Assembly (NCBI RefSeq): GCF_014196805.1
Contig: NZ_JACIEI010000018.1
Span: 1 to 64,000, forward strand
From: Sulfitobacter undariae
GTDB taxonomy: Bacteria; Pseudomonadota; Alphaproteobacteria; Rhodobacterales; Rhodobacteraceae
DNA: 64,000 bases
Reading direction: 5' to 3'
Part shown: one piece after another, positions 46,725 to 55,150 of the stretch
Position numbering within the stretch: position 1 is the first letter of the stretch
Layout: the number at the start of each line of letters is the position of its first letter
Program-made: the position numbers and the translations under genes
The notes under the pieces: generated by a model
Databases searched by the model: none
Told to the model about the DNA's origin: nothing
The model's input: the letters and a program-made list of their open reading frames with translations, nothing else

Positions 46725-47408
46725 ATGGATGAAAAACTCACATTGACGGGTCAATCCCCCCAGCGGGCCGAGCTTGAAGCGATCAGTAAGTCAGGCACCA
46801 CAGCGGTGCTGGAAGATTGCGATCTTACGGAACTAAACCTCTCGGATATCGACCTGTCCGGATGGCAATTCGTGCGTTGCAGTCTGGCTCACGCGTCTCT
46901 TAACGGCGCAAGGCTGGACGAAGCTAGATTCATCAATTGCCGAGCCGCAAGCAGTAGCTTTGTTGGCTCCAGCCTAATGGAAACAGTGATAGAGGGCGGC
47001 GATTTCAGCAACACCAGCTTTAAGGGGGCTATGCTTACGGACACTAAGATCGCTCACTGCAAGATGATAGGCGCTGATTTTACAGATGCACGTGTATTGG
47101 ACCTGTCGTTCGAAGGGGTGTTGTTGGTCCTTGCCGTTCTACCCAGATTTTCATTTCGTAAAATGACACTCAAGGAGGTTGATTTTAGCGAAGCTGACCT
47201 GAGGGGGTGTGATTTCAGGGGGGCTGTCTTTGAGGAGTGTTCCCTCCGTGATGCGCATCTTCCGGAATGCCGTTTTGAGGGCGCTGATCTGCGCGGCGCT
47301 GATTTGGGTGGCGTCAAGCTCACTGATGCTCGGCTTTTTAAGGGGGCTATAATCTCAAAGCGCCAAGCCGCCGCTCTTCTGAGCCAGCTTGGCCTACAGG
47401 TACTTTAG
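46725..47408 (+). CDS. Pentapeptide-repeat protein
   Basis: The roughly 227-residue protein is a run of A(D/N)LxX-type pentapeptides (LNLSDIDLSGWQF to LRGADLGGVKLTDARL), which fold as a right-handed quadrilateral beta-helix. The coil is broken near the middle by a hydrophobic stretch (EGVLLVLAVLPRFSFRK) and capped by a C-terminal helix (SKRQAAALLSQLGL). Some members mimic DNA and protect gyrase (Qnr, MfpA), but that is not implied here. An alternative TTG start at 46671 adds 18 residues. Confidence 0.8.
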   Translation: MDEKLTLTGQSPQRAELEAISKSGTTAVLEDCDLTELNLSDIDLSGWQFVRCSLAHASLNGARLDEARFINCRAASSSFVGSSLMETVIEGGDFSNTSFKGAMLTDTKIAHCKMIGADFTDARVLDLSFEGVLLVLAVLPRFSFRKMTLKEVDFSEADLRGCDFRGAVFEECSLRDAHLPECRFEGADLRGADLGGVKLTDARLFKGAIISKRQAAALLSQLGLQVL

Positions 47409-47485
47409 AATACCCACGACGGCTTTGAGTTAATCATCAGTGCGTTCTGCCGGTGTTGCAACAACTGGGCGCGGAGAGGCACAGG

Positions 47486-47905
47486 TTACTGCTCAAGTAA
47501 GTCTATAACGGCGTCCGCACCAGCGGGGCTTGAAATTGCGATGGCTAAGGGGGCCGCGCCATCAAGCGCGTTATGAGGCTTTTCCAAAAAACGCATGATC
47601 AATGCGCTGTTCCCGTCGTAAATCCTGTCGGCAACAACATAAGCGCGCGCAAAGTCGTAGAGTATTTGGCTTTTTGCCGGGCTGAGAGGGGTATTTTTAA
47701 GCTTTGCTTGGCGGAGCGCTCTTTCTGGAATGATTTTGATCGTCGCCTGCGCATCTATTGTTTGCAAAATACTATCCATGGATGTCGCGGGTAAGCCGTC
47801 TGCGACTTGGGTATTAAGCGCCGCAGAGCTGTCAATTTCCTCGCCCAATCCCAAAAGCTCTGAGACTCTGGCGTCTTGGGTCGTGCGCGTGAGGTTTCTG
47901 GTCAT
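47486..47905 (-). CDS. MbcA/ParS/Xre-type antitoxin-like protein, orphan
   Basis: The 139-residue protein has the toxin-binding (DUF2384) pattern in its C-terminal half: IIPERALRQAKLKNTPLSP, FARAYVVADRIYDGNSALIM, then FLEKPHNALDGAAPLAIAIS and AGADAVIDLLEQ. In MbcTA and RES-Xre systems this domain binds a RES-fold NAD-degrading toxin. The N-terminal third is not a clear helix-turn-helix. No RES gene is adjacent on either strand: the neighbours are a pentapeptide-repeat gene and an FAD-oxidase gene. It is therefore either a solitary antitoxin, a relic, or a protein with another partner. Confidence 0.65.
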   Translation of the reverse strand: MTRNLTRTTQDARVSELLGLGEEIDSSAALNTQVADGLPATSMDSILQTIDAQATIKIIPERALRQAKLKNTPLSPAKSQILYDFARAYVVADRIYDGNSALIMRFLEKPHNALDGAAPLAIAISSPAGADAVIDLLEQ

Positions 47906-48071
47906 AGAATGTCTCCCTTTGACTGCGGGCCTGACAGCTATGGCGTTACATCACAACCCGTTCTCAAATGAAATGTCCCAGTCCGATGAGTATCTCCAGT
48001 CTACGGGTATCCGTAGTGGCAGGCTGATTTCCAGTCGATGCGGTAGCTTAACCAGTTAATTGGTCCTGACC

Positions 48072-49454
48072 TTAAGGTAGGGCGTCTCCCGAACCTCCCA
48101 AAACGGCAACGGCTTCGGCTTCGCTGGTTTTGCCGGGGTTCATCAGGCCATATGGATCGGCCTCAGCCTTAAACGCCATCTGGACGGGATCGACTTGCTT
48201 CATGCCGCCTTCGGCAATTGTGTACACATGGGCGTCGAACACGGTGCAGCCAAGTTCCTCATACCGTGCGGTGATTTCATAGAGTTTTTCTGCTGTGGTG
48301 AATTTGAGAAGTGGAATCGCGAACAACTGATATTCACCACGTTCACGTGCAAACTCATGGTGGCGCAACAAATCATCGCCATATTCAGCCAGCATCGTGG
48401 TATCTGCCGCAGGGTCATAAGGCTGCGGATAAGCGACCTGTAGGTAAGTCCAGCTTCGATCTTTTTTCAGGGCTTGAAGCGTGGTGTGATTGTAAGAGCA
48501 TTCATAGGCTGGCGGCAGTTTGGCCTGCTCAATCTCTGTGTCGTTCATCATCAATGATACGTGGCCGCCATGTGTGGCGGCATCTGCGGTGAACGCCTCG
48601 ATTGTATCGGGGCCAACCATAGAAAAGACAGCGTGTTTCCCCTCTGGGAAAACATCAGTTAATTTATCGTAAAACTGCGCAAAGCCTTTATCGACCACCG
48701 AGATCAAATAGATGTCGTAATCTTCGCGGCAGAGAGCTTCGCCAAACTGGACAGCCTGCGTGTATTCATCGAACAGGGCGATGCCGTGATGCCAATCGAC
48801 TGCGGGTTGCAGCGCCAGCTCCAATTCGGTGATGATGCCATTAGTGCCATAAGCATGGTGTGCTTTCTGGATGTCCGGCCCCTCCAACGTGATGATGCGC
48901 GGCGTTTCTTCTAGCGTGACAATGCGCAAACTGCGCACGTTGCCGTCATCGCGCAGAACCCCGTGGCGCACTGATCCGATGCCCGCAGACCCGCCCGAGA
49001 TGAACCCGCCAATTGTGGCCTGCGAGCGGGTGGAGGGCCACATCAGCAGTTCTTGGCCAGAGACATGGACCGCATCATCCAGATCGGCAATTAGTATGCC
49101 CGTTTCGCAACGGATGAAACCTGTGCCGATCTCTAGGATGCGTGTCATTTGGGTCATGTCCAGAATGATACCCCCTACCAGCGGCACGGCTTGACCGTAG
49201 TTGCCAGTACCACCGCCGCGTGGGGTCACAGGGATGCGCCATTTGGCACAGGCGGCGGCAACGGTGATCACCTCGGCTTCGGTTTTGGGGCTGACAACCA
49301 TATGGGCCCAGCATTTGCGCAATTTCTGGTTTAAGATGGGGGAATACCAGAAGTAATCCCGCGACTTGAGTTTTACGGTCTGCGGCGCATCGGTAAATGC
49401 GATGCCCTCAATATCGGAAAGAAAACCGGCCCAGTTAAGTGTCTCAGTTGGCAT
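48072..49454 (-). CDS. FAD-linked oxidase (PCMH-type)
   Basis: The roughly 460-residue flavoenzyme has the FAD-binding PCMH core PRGGGTGNYGQAVPLVGG and GFISGGSAGIGSVRHGVLRD, and a C-terminal half of the glycolate oxidase/D-lactate dehydrogenase/vanillyl-alcohol oxidase kind. No covalent flavin His is obvious. It starts at 49454 with GGAG six bases upstream and overlaps the end of the amidohydrolase gene. It is the last gene of the seven-gene operon and probably carries out an oxidation late in the degradation route; the substrate is unknown. Confidence 0.82.
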   Translation of the reverse strand: MPTETLNWAGFLSDIEGIAFTDAPQTVKLKSRDYFWYSPILNQKLRKCWAHMVVSPKTEAEVITVAAACAKWRIPVTPRGGGTGNYGQAVPLVGGIILDMTQMTRILEIGTGFIRCETGILIADLDDAVHVSGQELLMWPSTRSQATIGGFISGGSAGIGSVRHGVLRDDGNVRSLRIVTLEETPRIITLEGPDIQKAHHAYGTNGIITELELALQPAVDWHHGIALFDEYTQAVQFGEALCREDYDIYLISVVDKGFAQFYDKLTDVFPEGKHAVFSMVGPDTIEAFTADAATHGGHVSLMMNDTEIEQAKLPPAYECSYNHTTLQALKKDRSWTYLQVAYPQPYDPAADTTMLAEYGDDLLRHHEFARERGEYQLFAIPLLKFTTAEKLYEITARYEELGCTVFDAHVYTIAEGGMKQVDPVQMAFKAEADPYGLMNPGKTSEAEAVAVLGGSGDALP

Positions 49455-50727
49455 CATAGGCTCCATCGATGGTGAGGTCTGAAAAGGAAGGAGGCGCGGC
49501 ATCAATCCAGCGTCCTTGCCGCATCACACGCCGTTGGGCGGTGTTGCGCATGTTAAATTCGCCGCTGTTGCGGGCGGCCAGCAAAACCAGATCCGCAGGC
49601 GCGCCTGTACGCAGAACACCGTCCCACTCTAGGCTCATCGTTTTTGCGGGGTTTGTGGTGATCAGTGGCATCCAGTCACGGGGCGGCTCGTTTAGATGCG
49701 CGACTTGGGCGCCAATGCCCAGTACCGCCAGCGGATCGAAATCACCGAAGGCGCAAAAGGCATCGCGTACGTTATCAGCGCCAAGCGACACGGTGAGGCC
49801 ATTCTGAGCCAGTTGCGCAACAGGTGCCATGCCGCGCAATACCGGCGGCGCGTTAGGGTCGCGTGATTGCAGATAAAGATTGCTCAGGGGGAGGGACACA
49901 AAATGCAAACCAGCTTCTTTTGCGGCGGCGATGGTTTGGGTGCGCTGTGCGTTTGGATAGCTGCTCAGCGAGACACAATGCCCACATAAAACGGTTCCGT
50001 TGAAACCTGTCTCGCGAGTAACGTTGGCAACGGCTGCAAGACCGATCAAGTTGGGGTCTGTCCCTTCATCCACATGAAAGTCCAAATCCCAGCCGTTGGC
50101 CGAAGCCAATGCAAACACAGGACGCAGTAGGTCTTCCATATTTGGTTGATTGAGTAGGAACACACCAAGGCAGCCTTGTTGTGCTGCGGCTGCTGAAACT
50201 GCAGCGACAAACGATGGGTCTTCATAGTTGGGTATGCCAGCAAGCGGCGAGAATTGCAGGTCAATCCGCCCGCGCCATTGGGTTTGGGCGGCTGTCATAA
50301 CCTCCCAGATAAAGGGAGCGTTTTCTAAGGAGAAATCAACATGGCTGCGCATGGCCCGCACGCCGTAAGCATAGGCTGAGCGCAGCGAAAACTCGACCCG
50401 ATTGGCGAGGCTTTGCTTGGTCCAGCTTTGTTTATATACCGCCATTGCATCGATCGCCGACAATAAATCCCCCACAGGAAACTCATGAAATGCGGCGACA
50501 TGCGCTTTGTCTAGATGGGTGTGACAATCCACAAAGGCCGAAGTCAGGATTGACCCTTTGGCGTCATGGCAGGGTAGGTCACCGTAGTCCTCTACGCCCG
50601 TCTGTGTCACGGCGGCTATCTTATCTGCCTCAATCACAACATCCGCATGGCACCATCCGTCTGTTGCTGGCGCAAGGTCTGACAGGGCAGGGGGAATGGC
50701 GACATTTGCCAATAGGTGGCGCGTCAT
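49444..50727 (-). CDS. Cytosine-deaminase-like amidohydrolase
   Basis: The 427-residue metal-dependent hydrolase has the CodA pattern: the HxH metal site in VDCHTHLDKAHV, HVDFSLENAPF, the third and catalytic residues in DFHVDEGTDPN, LCGHCVSLS with a further His, and the Asp ligand in VSLGADNVRDAF. CodA-like enzymes deaminate cytosine, isocytosine or creatinine, or open hydantoin-like rings. It overlaps the creatininase gene by 4 bases and the FAD-oxidase start by 11. Together with those genes it points to breakdown of an N-heterocycle. Confidence 0.87.
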   Translation of the reverse strand: MTRHLLANVAIPPALSDLAPATDGWCHADVVIEADKIAAVTQTGVEDYGDLPCHDAKGSILTSAFVDCHTHLDKAHVAAFHEFPVGDLLSAIDAMAVYKQSWTKQSLANRVEFSLRSAYAYGVRAMRSHVDFSLENAPFIWEVMTAAQTQWRGRIDLQFSPLAGIPNYEDPSFVAAVSAAAAQQGCLGVFLLNQPNMEDLLRPVFALASANGWDLDFHVDEGTDPNLIGLAAVANVTRETGFNGTVLCGHCVSLSSYPNAQRTQTIAAAKEAGLHFVSLPLSNLYLQSRDPNAPPVLRGMAPVAQLAQNGLTVSLGADNVRDAFCAFGDFDPLAVLGIGAQVAHLNEPPRDWMPLITTNPAKTMSLEWDGVLRTGAPADLVLLAARNSGEFNMRNTAQRRVMRQGRWIDAAPPSFSDLTIDGAYDAN

Positions 50728-51536
50728 ATTGTCGGCCTTTGGCTCAGGTCATAGGCATGAACTTCGTGCAGCATGGCGGCGAACTCCGCTGCGACATGGT
50801 TGATTGCTGCTGCGCCAGTCTCCGGTGTTGCCACCGTGGCATCGCCACATGCGCCAAACGGGTTCAAGTCGTTGGCTTTCCACCCGATTTTACCTCCAGC
50901 GCCCAAGCCAAGATGGCGGGTTGTGTCGTTCAGGTCTTCAATGTGCGAGCGGAAATTTTGCGCCTTTTCCATGCGGCATTTATCAGGGTGAAGCTCCAAC
51001 ATCATCGATGTTTCTAATTCACCAGCATGAATTCCATAGGTGTTTTCATGCTCCGTGAGCAGACCATTGGGCAGACCAAGCCCAAACCAGTTACATGAAA
51101 ACGTAAGCAAGTCGTGTTTCACACGCAGGTCACGGGCGACGATGTCCATTGGAGCAACTTGGCCGCCGTGGCTGTTGAAAAACACCAGCCGTTTGATGCC
51201 GGTTTTCGCAACACATTCGCCAATCTCCATCCACATGGCGATCAGGGTTTGGGTGGAAAACGACAGCGAACCGGGGAAATCCAGATGTTCGGTGCTTTTG
51301 CCGATGGGCATAGTAGGCAGGAACAAAACGGGCAAATCTTGGGCGGCCAAAATATCCGCCGTCGCTTTGACCAGCCCCCGATTGATATCTGTATCCACGG
51401 CCAAAGGTAGGTGGGGGCCATGTTGTTCAATCGCGCCAATAGGCAGCACGGCAACAGGATCGCGGGCAACCATCTGCCCAAGGCTTTCGCTGGTGTGATT
51501 GGCCCAATAGAGGCGGGAAGGATCATTCGGTTTCAT
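50724..51536 (-). CDS. Creatininase-family amidohydrolase
   Basis: The 270-residue enzyme has the family metal site LPIGAIEQHGPHLPLAVDTD (Glu, His and Asp ligands), FFNSHGGQ and IHAGELETSMML. Family members open creatinine or remove formyl groups from formamidopyrimidines. It is cytoplasmic. It lies between the 5'-nucleotidase-like and cytosine-deaminase-like genes with a gap of 15 and an overlap of 4 bases. It is probably a ring-opening or deformylating step on the imported compound. Confidence 0.88.
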   Translation of the reverse strand: MKPNDPSRLYWANHTSESLGQMVARDPVAVLPIGAIEQHGPHLPLAVDTDINRGLVKATADILAAQDLPVLFLPTMPIGKSTEHLDFPGSLSFSTQTLIAMWMEIGECVAKTGIKRLVFFNSHGGQVAPMDIVARDLRVKHDLLTFSCNWFGLGLPNGLLTEHENTYGIHAGELETSMMLELHPDKCRMEKAQNFRSHIEDLNDTTRHLGLGAGGKIGWKANDLNPFGACGDATVATPETGAAAINHVAAEFAAMLHEVHAYDLSQRPTI

Positions 51537-51551
51537 GTGGTGCCTCGGTTG

Positions 51552-53417
51552 CTAAATGTGTGTCATGGTCAAACGCCCGTCAACGTCGGGAACGGTTTGA
51601 TCGGTTAGGCTGGCTGTATTGCGTAATTGCATGGCGATTTCGTCGCGGAAAACCAGCCCCGTGTGCGTGGAAGGGAGAGGGCGTAGATCATAGCCTTGCA
51701 AATCTCCGGGCACGCCACCGCTGATGGGTTTACCATTCCAACGCTCCCCAAATCCACCCAATGCCAGATATGTGGACATGATGACGTTGAATGTGCGGTG
51801 CAGTTGGTCTTCCAGCGGTTGACCGCAGACAGTGATAGCAAAGGCGCGTGCATGGGCCGCAGAGGCGCCTTGCTCAACGCAGTAACGGAGCTGGGCCGAG
51901 CTGTGGAAAAAACCCCGCGCCAGAAAACCCGTATGATCAATTTTGCCGATTTCATCATGGCGCAGGAGACGCTGCGCGTTTGATTGCAAAATATCGTTCA
52001 GTTGTGCGCCTGTGACTTTGACGATGAATACTTCGTCGGCGTAGGGCAGCACGTTGAACAGATCGCCAGCCGAGAGCGGTCCATGTTCGATTCCAGCCTG
52101 AAGGGTCGCGCCATTCAAAAGGGCAAAATCTGCTTGCTGTCCCAAAATGGCCAACCGTTGGTGGATGGTATCGCAGATGAAATTACCCAAAGCGGATTCA
52201 GCTGCATAGCGCGACAAAACGGCGTCATCGAATGACAGGCGGTTTGTGGTAACGGTGGTCAGTTCCGCACGTAACGCTTGGGTGACTTGGGACAAGATCG
52301 GATCAATTGTGGTTTCTTGGAAAGGCACGTCATAATCGTCAGGCTGCTGAACAGCCTCTTGCGATGAGGTTGCTTGTAGATTGGGTTTTATCGGGTGCAG
52401 GCGTGTGGCGTTCAGGGTCATCGTGCCAGTATTCAGGCTGATATCAACCTCGCCTAGATATTTGCCGTTACATTCGGTTTGGAAAATCGGCACACCGTCA
52501 AATACATTGTCAGATGTGAGCCCGTGTTCGTTCAGGCGCGTGTGGGTATGCGCTCCAAGGATCATCACAGGGGTATCCGTCAGTTGGGCCGCAGCCCGAG
52601 CAATGGAGAAATCGGCTTCGCCAATGTCACGGACTTCGGCGGCTTTACCGCTTTTATGTGCACCATCCCCATAGCCGCAGTGGGACATGATCAGTACCAC
52701 ATCCACCAAAGGCGCGATAGCGGGGAGGACCGTGTTCAGGCAGGCGACAGGCGGTGCCACGGCTAAATCGGGGTCGCTTGCTTGGCCGACACGGGTTTCT
52801 ACGTGGGTGGTTAATCCGATCATCCCCACGCGCAGCCCGCCGACAATCGCAATCGCGGCTGGGGCATAGTCCGTCCCGATCTCCAAATGTTGCGACCCAT
52901 GCACGTTTGCGCTGAGGATTGGAAAATCAGCGTCTTGGTGAATGCCTTTGGCGAGCAGGGCAGAACCACGATCAAACTCATGATTTCCCAAAACAGAGGC
53001 GTCTAACCCAGCTGCAGAATAGGCGCGGTAGCTTGGATCAAGGGTGAAGCTGTCGGTGTTCCAGCCGATCAATTCATCCAGCATGGTGCCAGTGTGATCA
53101 TCCCCGATTGACAAGAAAAGCACCGTATCCCCCTGAGCACGGGCATCGCGAACGCGTTTGACCATTTGCGCGAAACGATGTGTGCCAGCCGTGGGGCCGG
53201 ACAGATCAGACAAGTGATTATGCAGGTCGTTAAAATGAAAAATGCGCAACCGCCCCGCTGCATTGCTAGCGGGCAGGAGATCAGCATTTACAATACGCGA
53301 CGTTGTACCACCCTGTAGCAAAAACAGGCGGTCGATATGACCAGCGGGATTGGGGGCGACCTCGGATAGGTGCAGCCCCCCGTGTTCCGCAGGTGTCATG
53401 AACGGGGTCGACGACAT
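51552..53417 (-). CDS. 5'-nucleotidase/metallophosphoesterase-like protein without signal peptide
   Basis: The roughly 621-residue protein has the calcineurin-like N-terminal domain (HFNDLHNH, LSIGDDHTG, GNHEFDRG, IMSHCGYGDG, GAHTHTRLNEHG) and the 5_nucleotid_C domain (ESALGNFICD, ALLNGATLQAGI, YLALGGFGERW). In nucleotidases the C-terminal loops usually read NGGGIR and GGDG, so the Arg and Asp that help hold the substrate are replaced here. There is also no N-terminal signal, while most of the family is exported. A dedicated phosphoesterase acting in the cytoplasm on a non-standard substrate is likely. The start at 53417 is preferred over 53474, which overlaps the permease gene. Confidence 0.82.
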   Translation of the reverse strand: MSSTPFMTPAEHGGLHLSEVAPNPAGHIDRLFLLQGGTTSRIVNADLLPASNAAGRLRIFHFNDLHNHLSDLSGPTAGTHRFAQMVKRVRDARAQGDTVLFLSIGDDHTGTMLDELIGWNTDSFTLDPSYRAYSAAGLDASVLGNHEFDRGSALLAKGIHQDADFPILSANVHGSQHLEIGTDYAPAAIAIVGGLRVGMIGLTTHVETRVGQASDPDLAVAPPVACLNTVLPAIAPLVDVVLIMSHCGYGDGAHKSGKAAEVRDIGEADFSIARAAAQLTDTPVMILGAHTHTRLNEHGLTSDNVFDGVPIFQTECNGKYLGEVDISLNTGTMTLNATRLHPIKPNLQATSSQEAVQQPDDYDVPFQETTIDPILSQVTQALRAELTTVTTNRLSFDDAVLSRYAAESALGNFICDTIHQRLAILGQQADFALLNGATLQAGIEHGPLSAGDLFNVLPYADEVFIVKVTGAQLNDILQSNAQRLLRHDEIGKIDHTGFLARGFFHSSAQLRYCVEQGASAAHARAFAITVCGQPLEDQLHRTFNVIMSTYLALGGFGERWNGKPISGGVPGDLQGYDLRPLPSTHTGLVFRDEIAMQLRNTASLTDQTVPDVDGRLTMTHI

Positions 53418-53422
53418 GGGGT

Positions 53423-54280
53423 CTAGATTTCCCGCTTGATGGCGCTTTCGTGCCATTTGTGCAGGAACAACCACGATAGAAAGCTCATCGCCATAAAGAT
53501 CAGGATACCCGTAAAGGAAATCAACAGGATTGCTGCAAACATACGAGGGATATTCAGGCGGTAGCTTGCCTCAAGGATGCGGAAAGCCAGACCCGACCCT
53601 GCTCCACCAGAACCAGCCACAAACTCGGCCACAATCGCGCCGATCAAGGAAAGACCGCCAGCGATTTTCAGACCGCCGAGGAAGTAGGGCAGGGCAGAAG
53701 GCAGGCGCAAAAAGCGCAAAGTCTGCCACCGTGATGCGCCGTATAGCTTCATCATATCCACCAAATTGTGGTCGGCGGATTTCAGGCCAAGGGTGGTGTT
53801 AGAGAGGATCGGGAAAAACGCTACGATCCATGCGCAAATCAGCAAGCCCGCGAATTTGGAATCCACATAGATAAAGATCAGCGGTGCAATCACGATGATC
53901 GGTGTGACCTGCAACATGATCGCATAGGGGAAGAACGACATTTCAACCCATTTGGATTGCGCAAAGAGAATGGCAAGGCCAACGCCGCCCACAATCGCAA
54001 GGGTCAGCGCGGAAAAGGTGATAACCAGCGTCGCGCCAAGTGAAGAGATCAGCAAAGACCAGTCTTCGATCAAGGCCTCCAGAACGCGGCCCGGTCTGGG
54101 GATGACGTAATGGGGAACTTCGTTGATGACGCAAAACAGGTCCCAACCGACAATGGTGAGCACAATAACAATGATCGGCAAAAGCCAGCGGCCAATACGT
54201 TCATTACGTGCAATTCGCGCTTTGCGGAGCTCAACTGGGTCCAGTTGGATTTCGGGGGTGTTAGGGGCGGATTTTGTCAT
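53423..54280 (-). CDS. ABC transporter permease (SsuC/ThiX-like)
   Basis: The 285-residue membrane protein has about six helices and the BPD_transp_1 loop LVDMMKLYGASRWQTLRFLR before LPSALPYFLGGLKIAGG. It belongs to the nitrate/sulfonate/pyrimidine class. It shares one base with the ATPase gene. It forms the channel of the first transport unit in the seven-gene operon. Confidence 0.88.
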   Translation of the reverse strand: MTKSAPNTPEIQLDPVELRKARIARNERIGRWLLPIIVIVLTIVGWDLFCVINEVPHYVIPRPGRVLEALIEDWSLLISSLGATLVITFSALTLAIVGGVGLAILFAQSKWVEMSFFPYAIMLQVTPIIVIAPLIFIYVDSKFAGLLICAWIVAFFPILSNTTLGLKSADHNLVDMMKLYGASRWQTLRFLRLPSALPYFLGGLKIAGGLSLIGAIVAEFVAGSGGAGSGLAFRILEASYRLNIPRMFAAILLISFTGILIFMAMSFLSWLFLHKWHESAIKREI

Positions 54281-55068
54281 TACAGGTGGTCTCCCGATTG
54301 CATCGCGGCGTGCAGCGCTTTGGAGGCGGTGTTGCTGGCCTCGGCATAAGTTGGTGAGCTGCGGAATTCTGCGCCACCACGCGGGTAAGGCGCATCAACA
54401 GCAATGTCTGCCACCACACGTCCGGGACGGGCAGCCATGACAACGATACGGTCAGATAGATAGGCACTCTCGAACACCGAATGGGTCACAAAGATCACCG
54501 TCCAGTTCATCTTTTGCCACAGGCGCAACAGATCGTCGTTTAGTTTGGATCGCGTGATTTCATCAAGCGCGGCAAAGGGTTCATCCATCAGCAGCAGCTT
54601 GGGACGGGTTACCAATGCACGGGCGATGGACACCCGCATTTTCATCCCGCCAGACAGTTCACGTGGATAGGAGGTAGCGAAGTCTTGCAGACCGACCATC
54701 TCAAGTGCTTCTTCTACGGCGGCGCGGGCCGCTTTTTTCTTTACGCCTTTCAGGCGGAGGGGCAGCCAGACATTGTCAAACACAGTCGCCCAGAGCATCA
54801 ATGTTGGCTCTTGGAAAACAAACGATATCTCATGATCGGGCCGACCCAATTGATCCACCGTTGCGGTGGGCCATGTCATGTTACCTGTGGTCAGGTTCCC
54901 CAACCCCGCGATGATCTTGAGCGCGGTAGATTTCCCGCAGCCAGAGGGACCAAGTAGGCTGACGAAAGAGCCTTCTTGCACGTCCAGCGACATGTCTTGC
55001 AGCGCGACAGTACCGTTTGAAAAGGTTTTGCCAACTTGCTTGAGTGACAGAAGTGTATTTGTGGTCAT
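54280..55068 (-). CDS. ABC transporter ATPase (SsuB/ThiZ-like)
   Basis: The 262-residue ATPase has Walker A GPSGCGKST, Q-loop FQEPTLMLW, signature LSGGMKMRVSIARAL, Walker B LLLMDEPFAALDE and switch VTHSVFES. It is of the nitrate/sulfonate/taurine class. It lies 82 bases after the binding-protein gene, with two hairpins in that gap, and abuts the permease gene. Confidence 0.9.
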   Translation of the reverse strand: MTTNTLLSLKQVGKTFSNGTVALQDMSLDVQEGSFVSLLGPSGCGKSTALKIIAGLGNLTTGNMTWPTATVDQLGRPDHEISFVFQEPTLMLWATVFDNVWLPLRLKGVKKKAARAAVEEALEMVGLQDFATSYPRELSGGMKMRVSIARALVTRPKLLLMDEPFAALDEITRSKLNDDLLRLWQKMNWTVIFVTHSVFESAYLSDRIVVMAARPGRVVADIAVDAPYPRGGAEFRSSPTYAEASNTASKALHAAMQSGDHL

Positions 55069-55087
55069 GGGGGCCCTCGGGATTGCA

Positions 55088-55136
55088 AGGCAGGGGCGTA
55101 CCCCTGCCTCTTCGTCGCCGTCTGGATGGGACGGCG
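55088..55136 (-). repeat. Paired intercistronic hairpins between binding-protein and ATPase genes
   Basis: AGGCAGGGG (55088-55096) pairs perfectly with CCCCTGCCT (55101-55109), and CGCCGTC (55116-55122) pairs with GACGGCG (55130-55136). They lie just after the binding-protein stop on the minus strand. No T-run follows on that strand. Such stems commonly protect the upstream message and lower transport-gene output. Confidence 0.65.
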
Positions 55137-55150
55137 TATGGATTATCGGT

